From the NCBI GenBank assembly GCA_905221615.1, contig CAJNDT010001280.1:839410-903409 (forward strand): 64,000 nucleotides of DNA, in the 5' to 3' direction. Source of the DNA: Symbiodinium sp. CCMP2592 (Eukaryota; Sar; Dinophyceae; Suessiales; Symbiodiniaceae). The translations under genes were made by a program, and so were the position numbers. Shown one piece after another: positions 10,174 to 20,640 of this stretch (position 1 is the first letter of the stretch; every line of letters starts with the position of its first letter). The notes beneath the pieces were generated by a model. That model saw nothing but the letters and a program-made list of their open reading frames with translations, was not told the origin of the DNA and did no database searches.

Positions 10174-10676
10174 ATTTGGATGTCCGATGATTTTTGCAGC
10201 TCTGGTATTCTTCTTGTTGCTGTTGCCTGCCGTTTTGGGGGAGTAACATGTATGCCAAGATTCAGATTTCGGTGCCAGCGCGTCCCTGCAAATGTGGTGC
10301 GCGACATTGCGCTTCGGTGCGTTTTTGGATTTATTTTGCTGCGGAGCTGTTCGAAGTTCGGGCATTTGCTCGGGTTTTCGGTGTGGCAGCATGGGGCGGA
10401 GGTGGAGGGTTGGCCGAAATCTGAAGCTTGAAGTCCTTAGCCCAAACCGCCAAAATCACTGCTTTTTGCGGAGGCTTGGAGTCCCAGCTTCGGATTCTTG
10501 GAGACTTCGGGAAACAGGGAATGCGACTTGGGGATGCAGGGTAGCAGAACTGCCTGTGTTCAAGGCTCCGGCGGCGTAGTCTATCTTCGTGAGAAGGACA
10601 ACCCTTAGCTTAAGCCCTATAACCCTACACCGTAAACTCTGAACCCTAGACCCTAACCCTCTAAACCCTAAATCAG
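10174..10676. other. No recognised gene
   Basis: Open frames of 70-95 residues occur on both strands but none looks like a known protein. Ends in CCCTAAA-like words just before the next island. Confidence 0.4.
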
Positions 10677-10741
10677 GTGATCCTCCTCAAGCAGGTGATG
10701 AATGCCGGTGTGGAGGCCAACATTGGCCTCTCGGCTGGCAG
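10677..10741 (+). other. Exon-like island
   Basis: After CCCTAAATCAG, codons read VILLKQVMNAGVEANIGLSA and end at GGCAG. The acceptor is formed at the end of a telomere-type run. Helical-looking peptide; family unknown. Confidence 0.35.
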
Positions 10742-11398
10742 TTGATCTCGGACTCGGCAGAACAGCAGCAGTCGTAGTAGACGCAGTGGCAGTAGTCAGA
10801 AGTAGCAGCGGTCGTCGCCGCCGTCGTAGTCGTTGTCAGCTGCAGCTGCGCCGTGACAGCTGCAGGGTTCAGGGGTAGCGTGTCTTTCAGGTGCCCACAT
10901 GCTTTTCCAGTATCTTATAGTTTCAAGACTCTCAGAGTCAGAGTCTATGCCCGTAGCGTTCCTAAACCCTCCATAAAGTCTTAACACCTAACCCGACCGC
11001 TGCACGAGCCAACGCCGAACTGTCTGGTAGAGGCTTCAGGGGGCTACCCCAAATCCCAAGCCGAACTGCTCAAACCCTAAACCCTCCGGTCCACCCGCCT
11101 AAACCCCCCCTCCCCCCCCCCCGGTTCTCCCGAACCCCTAAACCTGGACCCAAAGGGCTCCGACGATGAAACCCAGAGGAGCTAAGCCGCACGCAGCCGA
11201 GGATGCATTCCGACCCAGGTTAGCATCTTCTTCTGTGACATAAAGGCGATTTGAGTCAGGTCTGGGTTTTGGGTTCAGGGATTTTGGGTTTAGGGTTCCC
11301 GTTGTGTTGGGGTCTAGAAGAGTGTGTAAAGCTCAAGGAACGCGAAGCCCGAGATACCAAAGTTCGTTCACAATCCGGAATCATTGAGGTTTGCTCCC
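10742..11398. other. AGC/AGT-rich DNA and C-tracts
   Basis: AGCAGCAGT-type trinucleotide stretch at 10,755-10,850 and a run of about 17 C-rich bases at 11,105. No gene recognised. Confidence 0.4.
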
Positions 11399-11465
11399 TT
11401 TGAAGCCCTCTTGAAGCCCCCTTTAAGCCCCCTTTAAAGCCCCCTTGAAGCCCCCTTTAGGGTCT
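11399..11465. repeat. AAGCCCCCTTT short tandem repeat
   Basis: Five copies of an imperfect 12-13 bp unit, TTGAAGCCCCCTT / TTAAGCCCCCTT. Confidence 0.75.
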
Positions 11466-11574
11466 TAGGGTTTCAGAGGTTTTTGGTTCAAAAGCTCTCA
11501 TGATTCGGACTTTGGGCTGCGGATCTCAAGGATTGCGGATTTCAGGGTGGCTTGAAGGCTGAGGGTCTACGACA

Positions 11575-11850
11575 GCAATAATTTTCCAGAATCATAAATA
11601 GCAATAGTGATACTAGGAGTTTCAATATTAACAACAACAGTCATATGAATACTGTGTAATAATGCCAACAATAGCAGTAACACTAATAATAACGATAACC
11701 ACAATAATGGTCTAGTCATAGTACTGCGACTGATAACAATGGTAGTAATCGCATGAACAAGAAGAAAAGAATAGGAGGAGAATTATTGCGGAATCATACT
11801 CGTCATAATATTGCTAATGATAATACTAACGGAAGTAATGTAGTTAACCC
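11575..11850. repeat. AAT/AAC-rich low-complexity tract
   Basis: Purine-rich DNA of AATAAT, CAATAG and TAATAACG trinucleotide-like words. No ORF and no hairpin. Confidence 0.6.
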
Positions 11851-12094
11851 CAACATACCACCGCTTGTGCATCCTCCAAAGGGAACACGCCTAGAGGGTC
11901 TACACCGCCAAGATGTTTGAGGCTTTCCGGATTGATGCGGGGTTGTGATGTACTGCATACTGCCGAGATTTTTGTCTTGTGAGGGTTGTGCTGCCCTAAA
12001 CCCTAAACCCTAAAGCTGGGGGTTTACATAGGACTTGGGGCCGCTGTTCACATGACTTGAAGCTTCGAATAATCTCGAAGCAGCAAGTCCTTCA

Positions 12095-12170
12095 AAAGGG
12101 ATCTATAAGGGTTCCTTTAGGGTTCCTTTAAGGGTTCCTTTAAAAGGGATCTATAAGGGTTCCTTTATGG
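12095..12170. repeat. Dispersed 25-bp unit (AAGGGATCTATAAGGGTTCC)
   Basis: Two to three copies of the unit whose tandem form makes up the array at 12,968. The orientation is opposite to that array. Confidence 0.7.
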
Positions 12171-12468
12171 GGCCTCAAGGGACTCCGAAAGTGCAAGTTT
12201 TGCGCGCGCGACGCAAAAAGTCGGTGAGGCACGAGCCCTCACAAACAAAACACACCACCCACTCAAAACGTACCTCGGCAACTGCAAGATTTGTGTGAAT
12301 CGTAGGCAGAAAGGCGATGGCCTGTATCATGCCACACCAAACCCCTACACCATCAACTGAACACACGGAAAGCAGTCCTTCTTCCTTAGCGCAGGACTTA
12401 CAACAAAGCCCCACCTAGGTGCTCCCAGAGGTGTCGAAGTCGCCATTATTTCTGTATCCTGATTGTTA

Positions 12469-12571
12469 TGGGTGGTTGTCAAAATTGTGGTCCCTTTTTG
12501 GGTACCCTAAATATAAGGTGCCGTATTATAGTAAGGACCCAAAAAGGGACCCTAATTTTGACAACCACCCA
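12469..12571. mobile_element. HP1 hairpin element with TA duplication
   Basis: Ends TGGGTGGTTGTCAAAATTG and CTAATTTTGACAACCACCCA. It is bordered on both sides by TA (12,467-12,468 and 12,572-12,573), which reads as a 2-bp target duplication. 103 bp long. Confidence 0.85.
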
Positions 12572-12572
12572 T

Positions 12573-12735
12573 ATAGGCGCCTGAATAATTACCAATATTA
12601 TTGTGGCTAGGATTTTTGTGACGCGCCCTAACAAGGGCCCGACTGTCCGCACAGAACAGAACATCCTTATTATGGCTATAGTATAATATCCCCTAAATCC
12701 CTGTTCTACTTGTTAAGGCCCCCATCGTATCGTAA
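12573..12735. mobile_element. HP8-related element
   Basis: Begins ATAGGCGCCTGAATAATTAC and ends TTAAGGCCCCCAT; the middle is longer than in other HP8 copies and partly unrelated. It directly follows the HP1 copy. Confidence 0.55.
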
Positions 12736-12854
12736 CTACATGGTTGCATGTTGCTGTTGCCTTTGTTGCTCCCATTACTACTACCATGATTCTAATTCAT
12801 TCACAGTGTCGCCATGTCTCTACTGATGTTACTCGTATTTTGGTATCTGACTGC

Positions 12855-12963
12855 CCATAGACTCCAAAATCCCTTAATGAAGGAATATACCTTAAATTAT
12901 AGGTAAGATCCTAATACGGTTTAAGGTTTATATTCCTTAATTAAGGGATATTGGAGTCTCTGG
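12855..12963. mobile_element. HP2 hairpin element
   Basis: Arms CATAGACTCCAAAATCCC and GGGATATTGGAGTCTCTGGG with core TAAGATCCTAATACGGTTTA. Confidence 0.85.
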
Positions 12964-12967
12964 GTAC

Positions 12968-13392
12968 CCTAAACTCTATAGATCCCTTAACGGAACCCTT
13001 ATAGATCCCTTTAAAGGAGCCCCTTATAGATCCCTTTAACGGAACCCTTATAGATCCCTTTAAAGGAGCCCCTTATAGATCCCTTTAAAGGAGCCCCTTA
13101 TAGATCCCTTTCAAGGAGCCCTTATAGATCCCTTTAAAGGAACCCTTATAGATCTCTTTAAAGGAACCCCTTATAGATCCCTTTATAGGAACCCCTTATA
13201 GATCCCTTTAAAGGAACCCCTTATAGATCCCTTTAAAGGAACCCCTTATACATCCCTTTAAAGGAGCCCCTTATAGATCCTTTAAAGGAACCCCTTATAG
13301 ATCCCTTTAAAGGAACCCCTTATAGATCCCTTTAAAGGAACCCCTTATAGATCCCTTAAAGGAGCCCCTTATAGATCCCTTAAAAGGAACCC
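12968..13392. repeat. 25-bp tandem array, about 17 copies
   Basis: Unit CCCCTTATAGATCCCTTTAA plus AGGAA, about 17 copies with GGAGCC/GGAACC variation and occasional 1-3 bp losses. The same unit is found singly at many other places (12,100; 18,290; 25,890; 26,060; 50,935), so the array is a local expansion of a dispersed word. Confidence 0.92.
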
Positions 13393-13397
13393 TCTAC

Positions 13398-13452
13398 CAT
13401 CCCGGTCATCCAGGGCTTCAAGGAGATCTGCACGGGGAAGACCCCTAAGGAG
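13398..13452 (+). other. Exon-like island
   Basis: Codons IPVIQGFKEICTGKTPKE end at AAGGAG|GTGCTTTC. It lies immediately after the 25-bp array. The true left border could be ATCCAG|GGC (13,414). Unknown family. Confidence 0.35.
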
Positions 13453-13499
13453 GTGCTTTCTTTGCCGGGAGACTCAGCGCGCTCTTACAGGATTCCTTT

Positions 13500-13680
13500 T
13501 TAGGGAGTATGGGGCTTAGGGTTTAGGCTTAGGAGTTTGGGGTTTAGGGGTTTGGGGTTTAGGGGTTAGGGGTTTAGGCATTATAGGGCTTAGAGTTTAG
13601 GCTTCGGGGTTTGGGGTTTAGGGGTTTGGGGTTTAGGGGTGAGGGGTTTAGGGATTACAGGGCTTAGGGTATAGAAGTCC
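13500..13680. repeat. Degenerate TTTAGGG/TTTGGGG tract
   Basis: GGGTTTAGGGGTTTGGGGTTT-like units; two roughly 95-bp halves (13,505-13,585 and 13,590-13,675) are similar to each other, suggesting segment duplication. Confidence 0.7.
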
Positions 13681-13689
13681 CATTCAGCT

Positions 13690-14150
13690 TGCTACGAGGT
13701 CTACTTTTCCTACAGCTTCAGGGGTTCAGAGCTTTCGGTGGGGCTTTAGGATTTTGGGGTTTACGAGCTGGTTTGGCGAGTTTACGTGTTTCGGGTTTGG
13801 GACCTCATTAGTACGGACACTCCGAGACTCGACACGGGAAGCCATTCTTGAACAAGACCTGGGAGTCCTTGCAAATCCGTTTGAGCCCGGAAGCCCAGTT
13901 ATCTATCTAGTGGCTCACTGCGCCCTTTTGTAATCGCCCTCTAGTACGCATAATCAACCCACGAACCGGCTATATGCAGGTACTTGGACTCTGAGCTCTT
14001 ATTGCCACCAAAGCCTTGTGAAGCCCTTCAGAACTGTTATTCATGGCCCTTTAAGGGCCCTATAGATTATCCGACCTCGACCCAAGCATTTAGACCCTCG
14101 TCACAACCAACCCTTTTCCTTTCGTAAGCCCTTCCATCATGCCCTGCTTG
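13690..14150. other. No recognised gene
   Basis: Mixed intergenic or intronic sequence without a repeat or coding signal I can support. Confidence 0.4.
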
Positions 14151-14256
14151 GGGGATCATAGGAGTAAGGTTATAAGTAACTGAATTGGGGCTATAAGTAA
14201 TTATAAGTATGGTTACCTTATCTATAACCCCAATTACTAAGTCCCATGATCCTTTA
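14150..14256. mobile_element. HP6-related hairpin
   Basis: Ends GGGGGATCATAGGAGTAA and ACTAAGTCCCATGATCC with GGGGTTATAAGTA-type inner words shared with HP6. A diverged relative; assignment tentative. Confidence 0.55.
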
Positions 14257-14490
14257 TGTGCCAGTACAAGCCCCTATAAACCCTACAACTCCTCCTCAGG
14301 CTCGATCCAAACTCCACCCTTCAAAAAACTCCAAGCCCTGTCTACAGGAGCCCTTCCTGGGACTCTTTACAAGACCCTTTGTAGGGATCGTATTATTCGG
14401 CCTCTTACATGAACCTTGTTTAGGGACCCTGGTAGGAATCCTTATGCTAACACCCTAACACCCCAACACCCGACACACACAACCCTCGAG

Positions 14491-14569
14491 GCTCGACGTG
14501 GTCTTGGAAGGCGTGAACCAAGCTCTTGAGCAGAACGGAGGGACGCTGCTGGAATTTATCGGCGACGAG
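14491..14569 (+). other. Exon-like island resembling a class III cyclase segment
   Basis: Codons LDVVLEGVNQALEQNG-GTLLEFIGDE lie between CCCTCGAG| and GACGAG|GCCTCG (a GC-type donor). NGG-x-LL-x-FIGD resembles the conserved stretch of class III adenylate/guanylate cyclases that carries the second metal-binding aspartate (usually FIGDxxxAxF). In that family this follows the metal-binding FxDxxGFT segment, which I do not find here. The match is short, so the identity is only a suggestion. Neighbours are hairpins and repeats, as expected inside large introns. Confidence 0.35.
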
Positions 14570-14728
14570 GCCTCGAACTCGTGCTTGTTCCATCGAACTT
14601 TTGGTGCCGAATCTCTGGAGTGTAGGGTTTTAAGGGTTCAAGGGGTTCTGAGGTTTTGTGATTAAGACTTTTTCTAGGCCCGGCTCCAGTTCTAAGTGTC
14701 GGGGCCTGAACTCGCGAGCTGAAGTCTT

Positions 14729-14834
14729 ATTGGGAGGTTGTCAAAAGTATGGTCCCTTTTTGGGTCCTTATTGTATTTCGGCACCTAATATTTAGGGTAC
14801 CCAAACAGGAGCCTTTATTTTGACAACCACCCTA
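14729..14834. mobile_element. HP1 hairpin element
   Basis: Ends TTGGGAGGTTGTCAAAAGTA and CTTTATTTTGACAACCACCC; core reversed (TTTCGGCACCTAATATTTAG). Flanked by TA on both sides. Confidence 0.85.
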
Positions 14835-15045
14835 TTGTATTATTCAGTGTCAGTTGCACCTGCCTCTCTATCTTCAATCCCAGTCATGTTCGTGATAGGC
14901 ACTTGCTGTTGTGTTTCGTTGCTGGAGTTGTCTGGGGCGTTGTTTTTCAATGGTGTGGCTTAAGTGTCTTTTGTTGTTTTTGTGTTGCGTGCGTGGTTGA
15001 GGTCGCTTGATTTGGGATCTTGGGTTGCATGCCCAGCTTATACGT

Positions 15046-17960
15046 GATGAAACCGACCTTCCAGGAAGTGCCGTCTGAGACTGCCACAGGCCAGGTAGTT
15101 TGTGACGCGCGAGGGTCAGCTGACAAGCTTGCGGATTGCATGTTTGTCGCTGCTTGCCTGTTGGTCCTTTCTGCATCTGATGTGGTGTGCAAGCTGAAAC
15201 GTTGTTTGGTTGATGAAACCGACCTTCAAGGAAGTGCCGTCTGAGACTGCCACAGGCCAGGTAGTTCGTGACGTGCGAGGGTCAGCTGACAAGCTGGCAG
15301 ATTGCATGTTTGTCGCTGCTTGCCTGTTGGTCCTTTCTGCATCTGATGTGGTGTGCAAGCTGAAACGTTGTTTGGTTGATGAAACCGACCTTCAAGGAAG
15401 TGCCGTCTGAGACTGCCACAGGCCAGGTAGTTCGTGACGTGCGAGGGTCAGCTGACAAGCTGGCAGATTGCATGTTTGTCGCCGCTTGCCTCTTTCTGCG
15501 TCGGATGTGGTGCGCAAGCTGAAACGTTGTTTGGTTGATGAAACCGACCTTCCAGGAAGTGCCGTCTGAGACTGCCACAGGCCAGGTAGTTTGTGACGCG
15601 CGAGGGTCAGCTGACAAGCTGGCAGATTGCATGTTTGTCGCTGCTTGCCTCTTTCTGCGTCGGATGTGGTGTGCAAGCTGAAACGTTGTTTGGTTGATGA
15701 AACCGACCTTCCAGGAAGTGCCGTCTGAGACTGCCACAGGCCAGGTAGTTTGTGACGCGCGAGGGTCAGCTGACAAGCTGGCAGATTGCATGTTTGTCGC
15801 TGCTTGCCTCTTTCTGCGTCGGATGTGGTGTGCAAGCTGAAACGTTGTTTGGTTGATGAAACCGACCTTCCAGGAAGTGCCGTCTGAGACTGCCACAGGC
15901 CAGGTAGTTTGTGACGTGCGAGGGTCAGCTGATAAGCTTTCGGGTTGGATGTCTGTCGCTGCTTCCTGTTGATTGGGGCCTTTCTGCGTCGGATGTAGTG
16001 TGCAAGCTGACACGTTGTTTGGCTGATGAAACCGACCTTCAAGGAAGTGCCGTCTGAGACTGCCACAGGCCAGGTAGTTCGTGACGTGCGAGGGTCAGCT
16101 GACAAGCTTGCGGATTGCATGTTGCTCGCTGCTTGCCTGTTGGTCCTTTTTGCATCTGATGTGGTGTGCAAGCTGAAACGTTGTTTGGTTGATGAAACCG
16201 ACCTTCCAGGAAGTGCCGTCTGAGACTGCCACAGGCCAGGTAGTCTGTGACGTGCGAGGGTCAGCTGACAAGCTTGCGGATTGCATGTTTGTCTCTGCTT
16301 GCCTGTTGGTCCTTTCTGCATCTGATGTGGTGTGCAAGCTGAAACGTTGTTTGGTTGATGAAACCGACCTTCAAGGAAGTGCCGTCTGAGACTGCCACAG
16401 GCCAGGTAGTTCGTGACGTGCGAGGGTCAGCTGACAAGCTTTCGGGTTGGATGTTTGTCGCTGCTTTCCTGTTGGGGCATTTCTGCGTCGGATGTAGTGT
16501 GCAAGCTGAAACGTTGTTTGGTTGATGAAACCGACCTTCCAGGAAGTGCCGTCTGAGACTGCCACAGGCCAGGCAGTTTGTGACGTGCGAGGGTCAGCTG
16601 ACAAGCTGGCAGATTGCATGTTTGTCTCTGCTTGCGTCTTTCTGCGTCGGATGTGGTGCGCAAGCTGAAACGTTGTTTGGTTGATGAAACCGACCTTCCA
16701 GGAAGTGCCGTCTGAGACTGCCACAGGCCAGGTAGTTTGTGACGTGCGAGGGTCAGCTGACAAGCTTGCGGATTGCGTGTTGCTCGCTGCTTGCCTGTTG
16801 GTCCTTTTTGCATCTGATGTGGTGTGCAAGCTGAAACGTTGTTTGGTTGATGAAACCGACCTTCCAGGAAGTGCCGTCTGAGACTGCCACAGGCCAGGTA
16901 GTTTGTGACGTGCGAGGGTCAGCTGACAAGCTTGCGGATTGCATGTTTGTCGCTGCTTGCCTGTTGGTCCTTTCTGCATCTGATGTGGTGTGCAAGCTGA
17001 AACGTTGTTTGGTTGATGAAACCGACCTTCAAGGAAGTGCCAAGCTTTTGGGTTGGATGTCTGTCGCTGCTTCCTGTTGATTGGGGCCTTTCTGCGTCGG
17101 ATGTAGTGTGCAAGCTGACACGTTGTTTGGCTGATGAAACCGACCTTCCAGGAAGTGCCGTCTGAGACTGCCACAGGCCAGGTAGTTTGTGACGTGCGAG
17201 GGTCAGCTGACAAGCTTGCGGATTGCATGTTTGTCGATGCTTCCTGTTGATTGGGGCCTTTCTGCGTCGGATGTAGTGTGCAAGCTGAAACGTTGTTTGG
17301 CTGATGAAACCGACCTTCCAGGAAGTGCCGTCTGAGACTGCCACAGGCCAGGTAGTTTGTGACGTGCGAGGGTCAGCTGACAAGCTGGCAGATTGTATGT
17401 TTGTCGCCGCTTGCCTCTTTCTGCGTTGGATGTGGTGTGCAAGCTGAAAAGTTGTTTGGCTGATGAAACCGACCTTCCAGGAAGTGCCGTCTGAGACTGC
17501 CACAGGCCAGGTAGTTTGTGACGTGCGAGGGTCAGCTGACAAGCTGGCAGATTGTATGTTTGTCGCCGCTTGCCTCTTTCTGCGTTGGATGTGGTGTGCA
17601 AGCTGAAAAGTTGTTTGGCTGATGAAACCGACCTTCCAGGAAGTGCCGTCTGAGACTGCCACAGGCCAGGTAGTTTGTGACGTGCGAGGGTCAGCTGACA
17701 AGCTGGCAGATTGCATGTTTGTCGCCGCTTGCCTCTTTCTGTGTCGGATGTAGTGTGCAAGCTGAAAAGTTGCTTGGCTGATGAAACCGACCTTCAAGGA
17801 AGTGCCGTCTGAGACTGCCACAGGCCAGGTAGTTTGTGACGTGCGAGGGTCAGCTGATATGCTTGCCTGTAATTAGGGCTTTTCCACATGGGATGTGTTG
17901 TGCAGCATAAGAAAGGTCGTTTTGTTGATGATACCGGAAGTGACATCTGTGACTACCACA
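15046..17960. repeat. Tandem satellite of 159/166/170-bp units, about 18 copies
   Basis: Every unit contains GAAACCGACCTTCCAGGAAG, then TGAGACTGCCACAGGCCAGG, and ends CAAGCTGAAACGTTGTTTGG. Successive spacings measured at GACCTT are 166,166,159,159,159,170,166,166,167,159,166,166,118,170,159,159,159 bp. The length classes come from one variable site: CTTTCTGC (159), GTTGGTCCTTTCTGC (166) or TTGATTGGGGCCTTTC (170). One unit is truncated (118 bp, at 17,029-17,147), and the last copy, after 17,870, is strongly diverged. Because 159 is divisible by three, long open minus-strand frames arise; I treat them as by-products. Confidence 0.95.
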
Positions 17961-18280
17961 GGAAGATCGCTTCAATTAAGTTTCCCCGCAGCCCTGCAGC
18001 TCGCGCAACCGCATGGAAACGTTCCAGAAAGGGATGATGCCGCTTGAGGGTCAAAGCCCAATTTCATCCTACCCACTCGATCCCTGAATTCAAATATCAA
18101 CCCCCGAAAGAATTATGAGACTCATTCCCGAAAACTGCGTCATAATAATCCCGTCCCTGGGTCCCTTAAAGAGCACTTAAGGCCCTTCTGTCAGCCTTCC
18201 CGCAGTCGCAGAGAGAGCCAGCGAGCACAGCCGTAGCAGCGCCGAGAAACCCAGCCTCAATAGCCTATGGGGGTTAGGGA
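17961..18280. other. Satellite edge and unremarkable DNA
   Basis: After the diverged last satellite unit I see no repeat or gene that I can support. Confidence 0.4.
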
Positions 18281-18282
18281 TC

Positions 18283-18340
18283 CCTAGGGTTCCTTTAAAG
18301 GGATCTATAGGGGTTCCTTTAAAGGGATCTATAAGGGTAT
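18283..18340. repeat. 25-bp dispersed unit, two copies
   Basis: GGTTCCTTTAAAGGGATCTA twice in tandem; same word family as the 12,968 array. Confidence 0.7.
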
Positions 18341-18711
18341 CATCATAGGAGGCCAAAAGTGGTTTTAGCCTATGAGGGTTTAGCAGGGATTCGGGTTCCC
18401 ACATTAGAATTCATATTAAGGAATCTCTACCCCAAGAATCTTAAACTCCCCGTTTGGCCTCCCATCTCAAAATCAATCGACATGGGGCGGGGGGGTGAGG
18501 TGGGGTCGGGTATGATTTAGGAGTTGACATTAAAGCCATAAGGATTCTAAAGTGCGAACCCTTGACAGAAATCATAGACATCCTAACACCAACGCTATCA
18601 CCGGCTCGATGAGCCCTTATAAACCGCTTGGAAAACTTCGAATCTTCTTTGAGGGTTTAGGATTTAGGGTTTAGGGTTCTATAGTGGTTCTTGCGAGGGT
18701 CGTCTTAATCC

Positions 18712-18842
18712 AAGGGTAGAAGGAGGGACCCTTAATAAGGACCCCTACCCTATAATGGGCTATATCATTGGTATATAATAGCTACATTAAGGGTATATGC
18801 CTTGGGGTCCTTATTAAGGGTCCCTCCTTTTTTCCTTGGATT
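18712..18842. mobile_element. HP10 hairpin element
   Basis: Outer ends ATCCAAGGGTAGAAGGAGG and CCTCCTTTTTTCCTTGGAT extend the HP10 stem by an ATCCAAGG arm. Core CCCTATAATGGGCTATATCA matches 27,175. Confidence 0.85.
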
Positions 18843-19228
18843 TAAGGTTTACAGCGTTGGTTTCCTGGCGGACACAACCTCTTGAATCATATCATGATAC
18901 CACACCCCATGTATTGTGTAAGGCAGTTTTGGCAAGAGAGGTTTTTGAGTTTTGTGAGTCCTTCTTAGAGGCTTAAAGGCCACAAGAATCTATCAATTCT
19001 CCGACGATTCGTTGTGTGGAAAGCTCATACGGACGGGCTCATACGGACGGGCCTTTAGGGCGAACTTTAGGGTTCAAGATATCGGCACGCGTCAGGTTTT
19101 GGCTGTCTTCAACGCCCCGAAGAAGGCAGGGCTGCTAAATCACCAGGCTTTCGGAGGCCTTTTGCTACCTTTAAGGGTCTCCTTTAAGGGATCTCTAGAG
19201 TTTTAAGGTTTAGGGTGATGTAATTTCA
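18843..19228. other. No recognised gene
   Basis: A small GC-richer segment at 19,010-19,130 includes a duplicated GCTCATACGGACGGGC. Possible exon, but no clear frame choice. Confidence 0.3.
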
Positions 19229-19230
19229 TA

Positions 19231-19335
19231 TGGGTGGTTGTCAAAATTAGGGTCCCTCTTTGGGGTCCTTATTATAATACGGCACCTAATATTTAGGGTA
19301 CCCCAAAAAGGGGCCCTAATTTTGACAACCACCCA
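19231..19335. mobile_element. HP1 hairpin element with TA duplication
   Basis: Ends TGGGTGGTTGTCAAAATTAG and CTAATTTTGACAACCACCCA: a perfect terminal inverted repeat of 20 bp. TA at 19,229-19,230 and 19,336-19,337. 105 bp. Confidence 0.88.
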
Positions 19336-19384
19336 TAATATGGGCTTCGCGAGCTTCTGAGACGGGGCGGCACGAGGGGTTAGA

Positions 19385-19535
19385 AGCTGCCAAGACCCTG
19401 TAATATTGACCATAAGGATTATATATAGGATTATATTAGGGCCCTATTATATTCCTATTATACCACTATGATCGTCCTATTATAGGCCATATTATATTCC
19501 TATTATACCACTGTTACAGGGTGGGGGCAGCTTCT
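19385..19535. mobile_element. HP15 hairpin/direct-repeat element
   Basis: Outer arms AGAAGCTGCCAAGACCCTGT and ACAGGGTGGGGGCAGCTTCT; the interior holds two direct copies of TATATTCCTATTATACCACT. A shortened relative lies at 32,046. Confidence 0.75.
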
Positions 19536-19654
19536 AAACGAGGGGCTTCAGAGGGTCACTTCACTGCGGGCTCGAGGTAGTTGATCGCTTTTGGGCGGGC
19601 TTAGGGTTTGGGGTTTAGGGTTTAGGGCATGAGCGCTTCTGAAGCCTTAGATCC

Positions 19655-19780
19655 AAATACAGGGGTCCGAATATAGGGGCCGGGGTAATTGCCTAATTAT
19701 ACTCTTTTTTGGGGGCTCCTTAGTCTGAATATAGTATAATGGGCCCCAAAGCCCTATTCTAATTACTGAGGCCTCTACAT
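19655..19780. mobile_element. HP8 element
   Basis: Begins TACAGGGGTCCGAATATAGGG GCC-type and ends TTCTAATTACTGAGGCC. Arms are imperfect; core TAGTATAATGGGCCCCAAA. Confidence 0.6.
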
Positions 19781-19984
19781 CAAAACCCAAGCCCCCAGCA
19801 CCAAAGCCATCACCCCAACGGTTTAACATGAGGGTTGGAGTTGCAACATGAATGGGAGTGTTCGCTGATCGTCCTTTAGCTGTAGGGCAATATACCCACC
19901 CACCCATTCCCCAAAAACAAAAAAACCCTGAACTGCCCCAAACCTCAACCCTGTACCTAACAACTCAAAACGGCATAGTATAAA

Positions 19985-20092
19985 TGCCTAAACAGTTAAT
20001 TACCAACATTATTCCTTGAGGTCCCTTATTCAACTAATATAAAACATGTACCCCTGAACCCTATTCTGATTAGTAAGGGCCCCATATCAAGC
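19985..20092. mobile_element. HP8 element
   Basis: ATGCCTAAACAGTTAATTACC at the left and TTCTGATTAGTAAGGGCCCC at the right; a diverged copy. Confidence 0.6.
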
Positions 20093-20640
20093 TTTCCGGC
20101 GGGGGTCTTGCGAGAATGATTCCTAGCATCTTGCGACCGGTGGGAATTCTGTGATTTTCTGATAAAGGGTGTTTTCTCAAAGGGTTCTGTATGGATTCTG
20201 TAGGAATCTGAACACTTAGCAGCCTAATAATATACCCTAGCTGCCCCACTCTATTGATTAAGTGCCCCTCTTTCCAGGCGTTGAGAGTTTCGGAGATAGG
20301 TGTGGGATTCCAGGGTTTTGGGGGGGTTCAAGGTTTTTAGAGATTGGGCTTAAAGGCTTAGGATTTCCAACAGGAGCTTCGGAGGTCAGCTTGGTGGTTT
20401 CGAACTTCTTCTGCAATGTCTTCAAAGACCTCCCCAAGATTGCAACCGAAGAAGCTGTAAGGTTCAGGGTTAAGGGTGGTTCTTACAACACAGCTCCCCT
20501 CCTACAACACAGATGCCTTCTTAGATTTAACTTCACAGCAACCCCTGTGACAGGTGATGTTCTCCCGATTACAAGCCCCGTTAAGTTCATGAACCACCAC
20601 GCTCTTCTGTTTATGAATTGCGAAATATTGAAACCCACCG
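20093..20640. other. No recognised gene
   Basis: A 136-codon plus-strand frame (20,262-20,672) crosses it, but its composition does not persuade me and I recognise no domain. Confidence 0.35.

Noticed and set aside
15392-17821. Minus-strand ORFs of 243-309 residues across the satellite
   Set aside because: They follow the tandem units exactly, two frames are open at once, and the 166/170-bp units shift frame. They are by-products of a stop-poor repeat, not a gene.
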